A stretch of DNA of 64,000 nucleotides from positions 27,069-91,068 of the forward strand of contig JAAYXB010000039.1 of assembly GCA_012516125.1 (NCBI GenBank), read 5' to 3'. Positions 1-9,249 of this stretch are shown piece by piece. A program made the translations under genes and the position numbers. This DNA comes from Bacillota bacterium. GTDB taxonomy: Bacteria > Bacillota > SHA-98 > UBA4971. The notes beneath the pieces were generated by a model that searched no databases, was not told the DNA's origin, and saw only the letters and a list, made by a program, of their open reading frames with translations. Every line of letters starts with the position of its first letter. Position 1 is the stretch's first letter.

Positions 1-2
1 AC

Positions 3-668
3 ATGGAGCGGAGGAGCCTCGAGAAGCTGGAGGACACGGAGCTCGTGCGCAGGGGCACGGCGTACATCGAGGGCATAGCCCGAGTGTTCGAAGCCAGGAA
101 CTACCTTGCCATGGCCGCAGCTCTCGCAACCAGCCTCGTGTCGTACGCGCTTCCCCTCCCTCAGGGAATGGCCGTCGTCGCGGGCATTGCGTGCGGGCTT
201 TTCACCGCCGCTGTCATCAGCGGCGTCCTCGGGCGCAGGGTCGTCGGGGACATCGCCGTCGTGCGGAAAGGGCGCATCCGGTTTGACGGGCCGTTCCTTT
301 CGGTGGACGGGATCGTGCTGGCGAACATCGGCCTCGCGGAAGCGCGGTCCATCATCGAGACGCAAGGGATTGGGGTGGTGGTGGAGCCGAAGGACGATAA
401 TGCCCGGGCGACCCTGGCGAACGTTGGCCAGAGACAGGCCATAGTGCATGACGTGGCGAGCATAATGGGTGCGAGAGTTGACGTGAGCGAGCGTGACTTC
501 ACGCCGCTTATGCGCCTCGATATCACCACCGGCAGGGCGGGCTTGGTCATAGTGCCCATTGAGAGAGATGTCGAGGCGCTCCTGGAGGTCGTGAGGAGGG
601 TGCCTGTCATCGAGACATCAGTCCGCAAGCCTCTAGCCACGCGGGCGGGCCGCATCGCCGCGGACTGA
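3..668 (+). CDS. YIEGIA family protein (possibly 5' truncated by window)
   Basis: ORF contains the YIEGIA motif (RGTAYIEGIARVFEARNYLA), membrane segments. Confidence 0.75.
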   Translation: MERRSLEKLEDTELVRRGTAYIEGIARVFEARNYLAMAAALATSLVSYALPLPQGMAVVAGIACGLFTAAVISGVLGRRVVGDIAVVRKGRIRFDGPFLSVDGIVLANIGLAEARSIIETQGIGVVVEPKDDNARATLANVGQRQAIVHDVASIMGARVDVSERDFTPLMRLDITTGRAGLVIVPIERDVEALLEVVRRVPVIETSVRKPLATRAGRIAAD

Positions 669-736
669 TTCGGTCGTTGCACATCGGCCCTGAGACACAG
701 GAAGACATCAGAACGCACAAAGGCTGGGCTGGAAGC

Positions 737-928
737 ATGGATGTAACGCTGGAACATGTAATCGCAGCGATCGTCACAACAAGGCGCGACAGGGCCGGAG
801 GCGGGGCCCCGATATTCTTCGCCGATGATGATGAGGATCTGCACAGGACGGCTGTCTACCTGGCCAAGATCCTGGATGGCGTGGCGCACGACCTTGGTGG
901 CGGCACATTCATCGTGGTTAAGCACTAA
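737..928 (+). CDS. Small protein, likely capping-complex subunit for YIEGIA
   Basis: Small acidic ORF directly downstream of YIEGIA; MDVTLEHVIAAIVTTRRDRAGGGAPIFFADDDEDL. Confidence 0.6.
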   Translation: MDVTLEHVIAAIVTTRRDRAGGGAPIFFADDDEDLHRTAVYLAKILDGVAHDLGGGTFIVVKH

Positions 929-1068
929 GCTCGTTTTCCGCAGTAGAAACGTCTTCCCAGCTAAAGGGCGCAATGGTTGCATGCCGCAAAACAGTTGGAG
1001 GACCCCGGCAACTGGCCTTTTAGCAGGTCATTTCTCAATTTGGCCGCGCTCCTAATGCGGAAAGTGGG

Positions 1069-1267
1069 CTAAGTGAGGGTGCAGAAATGCTGCCGACTTT
1101 TGGGAGGGGTTGCCGGTGATTGCACGAGGGGTGTCAAAATCCGGCCACTGGCCAGACGGGCCGGATTTTGGCGAAGCGCGCCCCGCTTGGGGCGCCGTCC
1201 CCGAGTGCAACACCGGCAACCCGGCAACTACTGGAAGAGGGGCGAGAACTAACGCACCCTCACTTAG
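1069..1267 (+). repeat. Dispersed nested inverted repeat, long form, copy A
   Basis: CTAAGTGAGGGTGC...GCACCCTCACTTAG outer arms; GGGTTGCCGGTG...CACCGGCAACCC inner arms; CAAAATCCGGCC/GGCCGGATTTTG and GCGCCCCGCTTGGGGCGC hairpins. Confidence 0.95.
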
Positions 1268-1324
1268 GAGCGTGGAGCGCGGCGTTCCACCACGGCCGGG
1301 CTGATGGACGGAGGGTGCCCCCGG

Positions 1325-1795
1325 ATGAAGGTGATCTACCACTGTTACGGAAGCTCACACTCATCGGTTGTAGCGGCAGCCATTCACCTCGGGTGGCTGC
1401 CTTCTGATAGGATACCCGAGCCTCGCGAGATCCTGGGGCTGCCGCACTACGATAAGACGAACCCGGACCAGATCGGCACCTGCTTCTTTATGGGCACCGA
1501 CGAAGCCGGGAGGGAAGTGTATATCATCGGCATGGGCACCGCCAAGGGTGTGGTAAAGCGGGCCGTGGAAAGCATCTTCCGGATTTGCGGGGTATCGCGG
1601 GATGAGTACGTGTTGGTGGATACCCTGCCGGAGGTCGGCCTCGTGACCAAGATCGGCGGCTTCCTCTCGAGAGCGGTGGGCCTCATCGGGGTGGGGCGGC
1701 CGCTCACCGTGTGGGGGATGAGACACTCCTACCCGAAATTCGTGCAACTGGTGCGGGAAGTCAAGCGGCGTCTTGACGGCGGCGCGGCCGGGTGA
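1325..1795 (+). CDS. DUF3189 family protein
   Basis: MKVIYHCYGSSHSSVVAAAIHLGWLP N-terminus. Confidence 0.75.
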   Translation: MKVIYHCYGSSHSSVVAAAIHLGWLPSDRIPEPREILGLPHYDKTNPDQIGTCFFMGTDEAGREVYIIGMGTAKGVVKRAVESIFRICGVSRDEYVLVDTLPEVGLVTKIGGFLSRAVGLIGVGRPLTVWGMRHSYPKFVQLVREVKRRLDGGAAG

Positions 1796-1876
1796 ACCCG
1801 GCCTTGCGCGGTCGCACAGCGGGCAGTCACAGCGGTCGGGAGCGGCCGGTCGCAGCAGCGGAGCGGCCGGTCGCAG

Positions 1877-1905
1877 TTGACACTCAAAATGGGGTGTGGT
1901 ACACT
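1877..1905 (+). promoter_or_regulatory. SigmaA-type promoter upstream of prsA-like gene
   Basis: TTGACA-N17-TACACT. Confidence 0.75.
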
Positions 1906-1959
1906 GATCCCGTCCTTTGATGCCCGCAGCGGGCCCAACCGAAAGGAGAGAAACCAGGG

Positions 1960-2865
1960 GTGAAGAGCAAGAGGTCGCTTACCGCAGTCATAGCCATAGT
2001 GGTTCTTGGCCTCGTAGCCATCGGTGCTGTATGGACGTACTCTGATCTCAGGGCTGTCGCCAAGGTGAACTCCACGTCCATCACCTGGAAGGAGTTTCAC
2101 TCCGCACTGGAAAAGCAGTCCGGCAGGCAGCTCCTGGCCAAGATGATCCGCGAGGAGCTTATGAAGCAGGGTGCTGCCAGGTACAACATCCAGGTGACCG
2201 ACGAAGACGTGGCCGCCGAGGTTGATGAGCTCAAGGCGCAGTTTGGCTCCGACGCCGGCCTGGAGCAGGCGCTTTCCCAGTACGGGATGACCCTCGACGA
2301 TCTCCGCGACCAGATCCGGACCAACCTGTTGCTCGAGGCGATCGCGTCGAAAGACGTAACGATCAACGACGACGAAGTGAAGAAGTACTACGAAGAGCAC
2401 AAAGACGAGTTCAAGGAGCCCGAGCAGGTAAGGGCACGCCATATTTTAGTCAAAGATGAAAAGACGGCAAAGGAAATAGAGAAAGAACTGGCCGGCGGTG
2501 CGGACTTCGCGGAGCTCGCCAAGGCGAAGTCGGAGGACCCCGGCTCGAAGGATAAGGGCGGAGACCTTGGCTACTTCGAGAGAGGAGCCATGGATCCAGC
2601 TTTCGAGAAGGCCGCGTTTGCCCTGAAGATAGGCGAAACCAGCGGCCCTGTGAAGTCCTCGTTCGGGTATCACATCATAAGAGTGGATGACAGGAAGCCT
2701 GAGCGGATCCCGCCTCTCGAAGAGGTCCGCAGCGAGGTCGTGAAGCGGCTCAAGCGCGAGAAAGCCAAGCCCGCGTCGACCGTGATAAGTGAACTCAAGG
2801 ATGCAGCGCAGATCAAGATCAATGACAAGGCTCTCCAGGATGCTCTCTACGACATCATTTACTGA
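1960..2865 (+). CDS. Foldase/parvulin-type peptidylprolyl isomerase (PrsA/SurA-like)
   Basis: N-terminal TM, SurA_N-like region, parvulin domain VRARHILVKDEKTAKEIEKELAGGADFAELAKAKSEDPGSKDKGGDLGYFERGAM. Confidence 0.9.
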   Translation: MKSKRSLTAVIAIVVLGLVAIGAVWTYSDLRAVAKVNSTSITWKEFHSALEKQSGRQLLAKMIREELMKQGAARYNIQVTDEDVAAEVDELKAQFGSDAGLEQALSQYGMTLDDLRDQIRTNLLLEAIASKDVTINDDEVKKYYEEHKDEFKEPEQVRARHILVKDEKTAKEIEKELAGGADFAELAKAKSEDPGSKDKGGDLGYFERGAMDPAFEKAAFALKIGETSGPVKSSFGYHIIRVDDRKPERIPPLEEVRSEVVKRLKREKAKPASTVISELKDAAQIKINDKALQDALYDIIY

Positions 2866-2971
2866 GCCGGAGTAGCGGAGTAGGTTGCGCTCATCTTCAC
2901 GAGGACGGCATGCGAGGAGGGCATATGTCCCTCCTCTTCTTGTAGCTCTTCTTGTAGAATACATCGCCCTT

Positions 2972-3067
2972 CTAAGTGAGGGTGCAGAAATGCTCCCGAC
3001 TCTTGGGAGGGGTTGCCGGTGACTCAAAGAGAGAAAGACAGGTAGGAATTAATGAGGCCTCACTTGG
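2972..3067 (+). repeat. Dispersed nested inverted repeat, short degenerate form, copy B
   Basis: ctaagtgagggtgcagaaatgctcccgactcttgggaggggttgccggtgactcaaagagaga...cctcacttgg. Confidence 0.9.
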
Positions 3068-3101
3068 AGAGTGGGCCGGGGTGGGAGTGTTCACGAGGAA
3101 C

Positions 3102-4463
3102 ATGTCAGGGCGTTCGGCGCGCGGTGCCGTCATCACCCAGGTGAAGCCAGGAAGCATCGCGGATGAGGCCGGCATCATGCCGGGGGACAGGCTCATAAGT
3201 GTGAACGGCAGGCCGGTGCGAGACGTGCTCGAATACCGATTTCTCTGCGCTGAAGAGGAGCTTTCCCTTGTGATCGAGAGGCCGGATGGGGATGTGCTCG
3301 TCGTGGAAGTGACGAAGGACTACGACGAGCCTTGCGGCCTCGAGTTCGGCGATGCCATCTTCGACGGCGTGCGGCGGTGCCGGAACCGATGCGTCTTCTG
3401 CTTCGTGGACCAGCTCCCGCGCGGAGTGCGAAGGACCCTCCGCGTCAGAGACGACGACTTCAGGCTCTCGTTCATGACGGGAAGCTACATTACCCTCACG
3501 AACCTCACGGAGGAAGACTACGACCGCGTGGCGTCCATGAGGCTGTCTCCCCTCTACGTATCAGTACACTCGACGAACCCCGTAACACGTGGGCAACTTC
3601 TTGGCAGGAAGGGTCCATGCGGCGTGATGGACGGCATTGCAAGGCTTGTCGGGGCCGGGATCGTCGTCCACACACAGGTCGTGCTCTGCCCAGGGCTGAA
3701 CGACGGTGTCGAGCTTGAAAGGACCGTCCGTGACCTTTCGTCGCTTTTCCCCGGGGTCAGGTCGTGCGCGGTGGTTCCGGTCGGCCTGACGAGACACAGG
3801 CGGGGGCTCCCCCCGATCGCCCCGGTCAGCCGGGAGGATGCCGCACGGGTGGTAGGAGACGTGGAGAGGTGGCAGGAAGAGTTCCTCGAGAGGTTTTCGT
3901 CAAGGTTCGTGTTCGCCTCCGACGAGCTGTACCTCCGGGCCGGAAAGGTCGTCCCGAGCCGTGAGGCGTACGAGGGTTTTCCGCAGATCGAAAACGGTGT
4001 TGGCCTCTTGCGGGACTTCATCGACCAGCTCGAGGAGATAAAGGAAAGCGGAAAGCTGCCGCGTGAAGTGAAAGCTTCCGCAAGGCTTGTCGCCATCACA
4101 GGAGAGGCTGCGTACCCGGTGATAGATGAGGCCTGCAGAGTGCTTTCGCGCGTGAGGGGGCTTTCGTGCCGGGCGCTTCTCGTCAAGAACAGGTTCTTCG
4201 GGCCGCGCGTGAGCGTTGCCGGCCTCCTGACCGGGCGGGATATCGCGAGAACCTATCTCGCCCCGGTCGGCCGGGGAGGGTGCGACGCTGTGATAATCCC
4301 CAGTGTGTCGCTGAAGGTGGACGAGCCCAGGTTCCTCGACGATATGACCGTGGGCGAGCTTGAGCGACTTTGCGGCGCGCCGGTGGATGTGGCCGAGCCC
4401 ACCCCCGCTTCCCTCGCGGCGTGTGCGTTGAAGAGAGGTGGCTGCGTGTGGGAGCCCCGGTAG
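3102..4463 (+). CDS. DUF512 domain protein: PDZ domain plus radical-SAM-like CX3CX2C
   Basis: PDZ-like VITQVKPGSIADEAGIMPGDRLISVNG; CRNRCVFCFVDQLPRGVRRTLRVRDDDFRLSFMTGSYITLTNL. The ORF upstream of 3102 is repeat copy B, so 3102 is the likelier start. Confidence 0.88.
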   Translation: MSGRSARGAVITQVKPGSIADEAGIMPGDRLISVNGRPVRDVLEYRFLCAEEELSLVIERPDGDVLVVEVTKDYDEPCGLEFGDAIFDGVRRCRNRCVFCFVDQLPRGVRRTLRVRDDDFRLSFMTGSYITLTNLTEEDYDRVASMRLSPLYVSVHSTNPVTRGQLLGRKGPCGVMDGIARLVGAGIVVHTQVVLCPGLNDGVELERTVRDLSSLFPGVRSCAVVPVGLTRHRRGLPPIAPVSREDAARVVGDVERWQEEFLERFSSRFVFASDELYLRAGKVVPSREAYEGFPQIENGVGLLRDFIDQLEEIKESGKLPREVKASARLVAITGEAAYPVIDEACRVLSRVRGLSCRALLVKNRFFGPRVSVAGLLTGRDIARTYLAPVGRGGCDAVIIPSVSLKVDEPRFLDDMTVGELERLCGAPVDVAEPTPASLAACALKRGGCVWEPR

Positions 4464-5770
4464 TTGCCATCGTCGGCAGGCCGAATGTGGGAAAATCCGC
4501 GCTTTTCAACAGGATGGTCGGGACGCAGCATGCGATCGTTGAGGAAACGCCCGGCGTCACGCGCGACCGCATATACGGCAACGTGGAGTGGCGCGGGCGG
4601 AAGTTCGTCCTGGTGGACACGGGCGGCATAGAGACGGGCGAGAGCCGCGACCTCATCCGGGAGATGACGACGGCCCAGGCTAAGCTCGCCATCGACGAGG
4701 CAGACCTCATCCTGTTCGTCGTGGACACGAAAGCTGGGCTCATTCCGCAGGACCGGGACATAGCTGACATGCTGAGGCGATCGGCCCGTCCCGTGGTCTT
4801 GGTGGCGAGCAAGGCCGAGGGCGCCCGGCGGAGTGACTACGTGGAGTTTTACGCTCTTGGGCTCGGAGATCCCGTCCCCGTATCGTCGATCCACGGCACC
4901 GGCATAGGAGACCTCCTGGATGCGATCATCGTGCATCTGCCTGCGCCTGCGGGGGATGAAGAGGACCTTGAGACCGAGCGGGCCGTGAGGATCGCCGTCG
5001 TCGGGAGGCCCAATGTGGGCAAGTCGTCGCTGGTCAACGCGATCCTGGGAGAGGAGAGGTCCATTGTGAGCCCCGAGCCTGGGACGACCAGGGATGCGCT
5101 TGACACGCCGTTCACGTGGCGGGGCCGGAGGTTTGTCGTCATCGACACGGCCGGTATGCGCAGGAAGGCGAGGGTGAAAAGCCCAATCGAGCGCTACAGT
5201 ACGCTCCGGGCGGTGAGGGCCGTCGAGAGGTGCGACGTGGTGCTCGTGGTGCTCGACGCATCGGAGGGGCTCGCCGCCCAGGACGTGAGGATAGCGGGAT
5301 ACGCCGACGAGGCTGGGCGCGCCTCCGTCATAGTACTGAACAAATGGGATCTTGTCGAGAAAGAGGAAGGTGCAAAGGCCAGACTGGAGAAGATCATCGA
5401 CGTGGACCTGGTTTTCCTTTCGTATGCACCGAGGGTGTTCGTGTCCGCTCTCACTGGTGCAGAAGTCTTGAGACTGATGGAAACGGTCGAGAAGGTCGCG
5501 GACAACCACGCCCGCCGGGTGACGACATCGGTGCTCAACGAGGTGTTGGAGGAGGCCCAGATGAGGGTCGAACCGCCGCACGACAGGGGGCGTCAACTCA
5601 AGATCTTCTATGGGACACAGGTGGGGGTGAGGCCGCCTGCATTCTCGCTCTTTGTGAACGATCCGGGCCTGGTTCATTTCTCGTACAGGCGCTACCTCGA
5701 GAACAGGCTGCGCGAAGCCTTCGACTTCGAGGGGACCCCGGTGAGGCTTAGCTTCCGCCGGAGAGGATAG
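4448..5770 (+). CDS. der: Ribosome biogenesis GTPase Der (EngA)
   Basis: Two GTPase domains (GRPNVGKSALFN and GRPNVGKSSLVN), KH-like C-terminus; GTG start. Confidence 0.95.
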   Translation: MGAPVVAIVGRPNVGKSALFNRMVGTQHAIVEETPGVTRDRIYGNVEWRGRKFVLVDTGGIETGESRDLIREMTTAQAKLAIDEADLILFVVDTKAGLIPQDRDIADMLRRSARPVVLVASKAEGARRSDYVEFYALGLGDPVPVSSIHGTGIGDLLDAIIVHLPAPAGDEEDLETERAVRIAVVGRPNVGKSSLVNAILGEERSIVSPEPGTTRDALDTPFTWRGRRFVVIDTAGMRRKARVKSPIERYSTLRAVRAVERCDVVLVVLDASEGLAAQDVRIAGYADEAGRASVIVLNKWDLVEKEEGAKARLEKIIDVDLVFLSYAPRVFVSALTGAEVLRLMETVEKVADNHARRVTTSVLNEVLEEAQMRVEPPHDRGRQLKIFYGTQVGVRPPAFSLFVNDPGLVHFSYRRYLENRLREAFDFEGTPVRLSFRRRG

Positions 5771-5791
5771 TAAAGGATCGGAGGAGAGGCC

Positions 5792-6391
5792 ATGGGTTGG
5801 GGAAGGCTCGTTCTGCTGGTGGTCCTGAGCTACTGTCTTGGCTCCGTCCCCTTCGGGTATCTGGTCGGGAAAGTCTGGAAGGGCGTGGACGTGAGGCGGC
5901 GCGGGAGCGGAAACATCGGGGCCACAAACGTGCTGCGCGTCCTAGGTCCGGGGCCTGCCCTCGTCGTCCTCGCAGGCGATGTGGGGAAGGGGGCGCTCAG
6001 CGTTTATCTGGGCCAGGGGGCCGCCGGCACGGTTGGCGCTGCGGCGTGCGGCATCGCCGCGGCCGTCGGGGGAGCGTGGTCCGTTTTCCTTTGCTTTGGG
6101 GGAGGCAAGGGCATGGGAGTCGGCAGTGGCATAGTACTTGCCAGCATGCCTCTGGTTGCGCTGGTCCTCGCCCCCATATGGGTGGTGCTCGTGGCGCTCA
6201 CACGCTACGTCTCCCTCGGGTCGGTCGTGATCTCGGCGCTCGCGCCGCTGGTGGCGTACGCCCTAGGGATGCCCGGAGAGTACATATTGCTCGCGGCCGC
6301 CGTTGGGGCGATCGCATTGGTGAAGCACGGCTCCAACATCAGACGGCTTGTGGTGGGTCGGGAGCGGAAACTTGGAGAGCCCGCGGACTAG
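5792..6391 (+). CDS. plsY: Glycerol-3-phosphate acyltransferase PlsY
   Basis: GSVPFGYLVGK, RRRGSGNIGATNVLR, GGGKGMGV motifs. Confidence 0.93.
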   Translation: MGWGRLVLLVVLSYCLGSVPFGYLVGKVWKGVDVRRRGSGNIGATNVLRVLGPGPALVVLAGDVGKGALSVYLGQGAAGTVGAAACGIAAAVGGAWSVFLCFGGGKGMGVGSGIVLASMPLVALVLAPIWVVLVALTRYVSLGSVVISALAPLVAYALGMPGEYILLAAAVGAIALVKHGSNIRRLVVGRERKLGEPAD

Positions 6392-6422
6392 CGGCGACGG
6401 AGATGGGGGGAGCGTAACTTCG

Positions 6423-7454
6423 GTGAAGCGCGCAGGCATCATAGGCGCGGGAGGATGGGGCACGGCCCTCTCGATGCTCCTCGCGCGCAAAGGATACCGC
6501 GTCGATCTCTGGGCGCGCGAAGAAGAGGTGGCGCGCGAGATCTCAAACTTACGCACGAACGAGACGTTCCTGCCGGGGGTTGCGATCCCCGAGGGCGTCA
6601 TCGCCACGACCGACGTGGGAGAGGTGGTCCGCAGCAACACGCTTCTTTTCGTTCCCGTTCCATCTCAGCACATGCGGGAGGTCATTCGTGCTGCCAGGCC
6701 GCACCTCACGAGGGACCATGTCATCATCCACGGGGGCAAGGGGATCGAGGAGGGGTCGCTCCTGCGCCTGTCCCAGGTGATCACGGAGGAGCTTCCCCCC
6801 GAGCTTCACGACAACGTCGGGGTGATTTCCGGCCCGAGCCATGCCGAAGAGGTCGCGCGGGAGGTGCCCACCGCCATCGTGGCCGCATCGGTTGACGAGA
6901 GGGTGGCGAAGCTGGCACAGGAGACCCTCATGTGCCCGACCATGCGTGTCTACACAAGCCACGACGTTATCGGCGTGGAGCTTGGGGGCGCCCTGAAGAA
7001 CGTGATCGCCCTCGCCACCGGCATAGCCGATGGGCTTGGGTTCGGCGACAACACCCGGGCTGCCCTCATGACCCGGGGTCTTGCGGAGATCGCGCGCCTG
7101 GGGATTGCGCTGGGAGCGAACCCGCTTACGTTTGCAGGGCTGTCCGGGATGGGGGACCTTGTTGTGACGTGCATGAGCATGCACTCGCGCAACCGCCGGG
7201 CGGGGATGGAGATAGGGCGAGGCCGGAAGGTGGAGGAGGTGCTGACCTCCACGCGGATGGTGGTAGAGGGTGTTCCCACCACGAGGGCTGCAGTGGCGCT
7301 GGCGCGCCGCGTAGGAGTGGACATGCCAGTGGCGGAGAAGTTGCATGAGATCCTTTTCTCTGGACTGGACCCGATGCAGGCGGTGACCGACCTCATGACC
7401 CGTGACCCACAGGCGGAGACCTCGTCCATGTTTGCGAAGGACTTGCGCATCTGA
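6423..7454 (+). CDS. gpsA: NAD(P)H-dependent glycerol-3-phosphate dehydrogenase
   Basis: GAGGWGTALSMLLARKG, ISGPSHAEEVAREVPTA, ELGGALKNVIALATG. Confidence 0.95.
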   Translation: MKRAGIIGAGGWGTALSMLLARKGYRVDLWAREEEVAREISNLRTNETFLPGVAIPEGVIATTDVGEVVRSNTLLFVPVPSQHMREVIRAARPHLTRDHVIIHGGKGIEEGSLLRLSQVITEELPPELHDNVGVISGPSHAEEVAREVPTAIVAASVDERVAKLAQETLMCPTMRVYTSHDVIGVELGGALKNVIALATGIADGLGFGDNTRAALMTRGLAEIARLGIALGANPLTFAGLSGMGDLVVTCMSMHSRNRRAGMEIGRGRKVEEVLTSTRMVVEGVPTTRAAVALARRVGVDMPVAEKLHEILFSGLDPMQAVTDLMTRDPQAETSSMFAKDLRI

Positions 7455-7523
7455 GACCAGGGGGGAGGGGAGGCCGGCTTCTTCGGCGGCGGAAGGGCCA
7501 CCGCGAGGCCGGCGCAACGAGAC

Positions 7524-7886
7524 ATGAAACCCGGTGTGAACTGGCCTGTCACGATTACTACCCTTGCGGTGGCTGGCGTCGCAGCGTGGTGGACCTTCCG
7601 GGACGCGCGCGGGCGGGACGCCAATCCCCTGCTCTGGGCGGCGGGCATCGTGATAAGCGCGCTGATGGTGGGATATGTCGGCATCCCGATAGTCTTTGGC
7701 GCATACCTGCTTCTCAGGCCGCGTGGAGCACTTCTGGTATGCCCGCACTGCAAACGCAGGTACATTTACAATCTGGCTTTCTGCCCACACTGCGCGAAGC
7801 CCGTCAAGAAGGAGTGCCTGAGGTGCCACGACACGATGCCGCTCGACGCGGATACGTGCCCACACTGCGGGATGAAGGCCCTCTGA
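7524..7886 (+). CDS. Membrane protein with C-terminal zinc ribbons
   Basis: TM segments followed by CPHC/CPHC/CLRC/CPHC pairs. Confidence 0.7.
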   Translation: MKPGVNWPVTITTLAVAGVAAWWTFRDARGRDANPLLWAAGIVISALMVGYVGIPIVFGAYLLLRPRGALLVCPHCKRRYIYNLAFCPHCAKPVKKECLRCHDTMPLDADTCPHCGMKAL

Positions 7887-8115
7887 GTTTTGTGATGGCG
7901 GGAGGAATCGCCCGCGGGGCGTCGAAAGATTAACGCGCTCCCCATTCATGCTCCTTTCAGGTACCGCGCAGTCGCAATATGCTTTAAGGAAGGGCGCCGG
8001 CCCGGTGGTCGCGGTGCGGTGTTGAACGAGCGAGAGAGGCTTAATTTCTCCTGTGCCGGCCCCCTGGCGGGTGTGGCGAGCCAGTCTGGGCCGGACCCTC
8101 CGGTGGGGTACGGAG

Positions 8116-9012
8116 GTGATCCCGGTGCTCGAGAAAACCGATAGGATCGACGTCCTCATCCATCAGCTGACTCGCCTCGAAGAAGACTTGGACAAGCTCG
8201 ACGGCGAGGGGCGCGAGCAGACCAGGGCCGAGGTTGCGGCCGTCCGGGGTCAGATCGTCGATGTCCTCATCACCGCGCTTCGGGAGGGCGACGTGTTCGC
8301 CCGACGCGGCGCCGCGTACGGTCTCAGCAAGCTGCCGGAGGCGCGTGCGGTTGATGTCCTGATATATGCTCTCGAGGACCTGGACGACTCCGTTCGAAGC
8401 TGGGCAGCGGAGGCTCTGGGGACGATCGGAGATGAGCGAGCGCTTGCGCCCCTCGTGAGGGCCCTTAAGGAGGAGAACCCTTACGTTGCCTATAGCATTA
8501 CCCATGCGATAATGAAGTTCCCCAAGGACAAGGTGGCGCGGGCGGTTATGACGGCTCTCGACAGCCCCGACAGGAACGTCCGCCGGAGGGCGGCAAAGCT
8601 TCTCGGGGAACTCAAGCACAAAAAGGCGGTGCCTCGTCTTGCGGCCCTGCTCGGCGACGCCGATCCGCAGGTGAGGTACGAGGCCGTCGAGGCCCTGCGC
8701 AAGGTGGGGGATATTAGGGCTCTCGAGTGCCTTATCGCCGCTCTCGCTGACGAGTCTACCGACGTAAGGTACGGCGCCATTCAGGCGCTGCGGGCGCTGG
8801 GCGACCGGAGGGCGGTGGAGCCTCTGGTGCGGGTGTGCATGGAGAACGAGGATCTTCGCTTCTACGCGCTCCAGGCGCTGAAGGAACTGTGCGGTGAGGA
8901 CGCTGTGAGGCCCGTCCTCGAGGCGCTTGAGCACTTGAGGAGCGTTGTCCATGCGGTGGCCATGCGTGTGCTGAACGAACGCGACCAGGGCGTCCAGAGG
9001 GCGAGTGGCTAG
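8116..9012 (+). CDS. HEAT-repeat protein
   Basis: Tandem HEAT-like units (VDVLIYALEDLDDSVRSWAAEALGTIGDERALAPLVRAL ...). Confidence 0.85.
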   Translation: MIPVLEKTDRIDVLIHQLTRLEEDLDKLDGEGREQTRAEVAAVRGQIVDVLITALREGDVFARRGAAYGLSKLPEARAVDVLIYALEDLDDSVRSWAAEALGTIGDERALAPLVRALKEENPYVAYSITHAIMKFPKDKVARAVMTALDSPDRNVRRRAAKLLGELKHKKAVPRLAALLGDADPQVRYEAVEALRKVGDIRALECLIAALADESTDVRYGAIQALRALGDRRAVEPLVRVCMENEDLRFYALQALKELCGEDAVRPVLEALEHLRSVVHAVAMRVLNERDQGVQRASG

Positions 9013-9124
9013 AAACCCCCGGCGGGGGCCATCATGTGCGAATAGCAAGTCGCAGGTCCGCGTGGCGGCGCGTGGGTTCCGGCCGTGATCCTGGGCCCGG
9101 GACGCACCGCCGCCTCTCGTTCTC

Positions 9125-9153
9125 TTTCCGAGAAGGGGATGGTGTGCTATAAT
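9125..9153 (+). promoter_or_regulatory. Putative promoter, strong -10 only
   Basis: TATAAT at 9148-9153; weak TTTCCG at -35 with 17-bp spacer. Confidence 0.45.
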
Positions 9154-9249
9154 TCAGTTCAACCAGCGTGCAGGTGGCCGCACGCTGTGGCGGTAGGTCC
9201 GGAGAATGTTGCCGGAGGTCGGCGACCGGCCGCGTCAGGAGGTGGTGAT

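Noticed and set aside
1069-1267. Interpretation as an IS630/Tc1 MITE with TA target duplication (TAAGTG...CACTTA)
   Set aside because: The base outside each TA (C on the left, G on the right) is conserved in essentially all copies with detectable ends, so it belongs to the repeat, and I see no target-site duplications in the flanks of A, C, D, G or H.
1110-1304. Recurrent ORF MPVIARGVSKSGHWPDGPDFGEARPAWGAVPECNTGNPATTG in long repeat copies A and D
   Set aside because: In copy G an indel shifts the frame (PDFVKAPRLGRRPRVQHRQPD), while the inverted-repeat structure is kept; the open frame is a by-product of high-GC repeat sequence.
6549-8159. Long minus-strand ORFs antisense to housekeeping genes (also 37970-39433, 53310-55199, 32554-34071)
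   Set aside because: They lie opposite clearly conserved genes and are expected from third-position GC bias; no recognisable domains.
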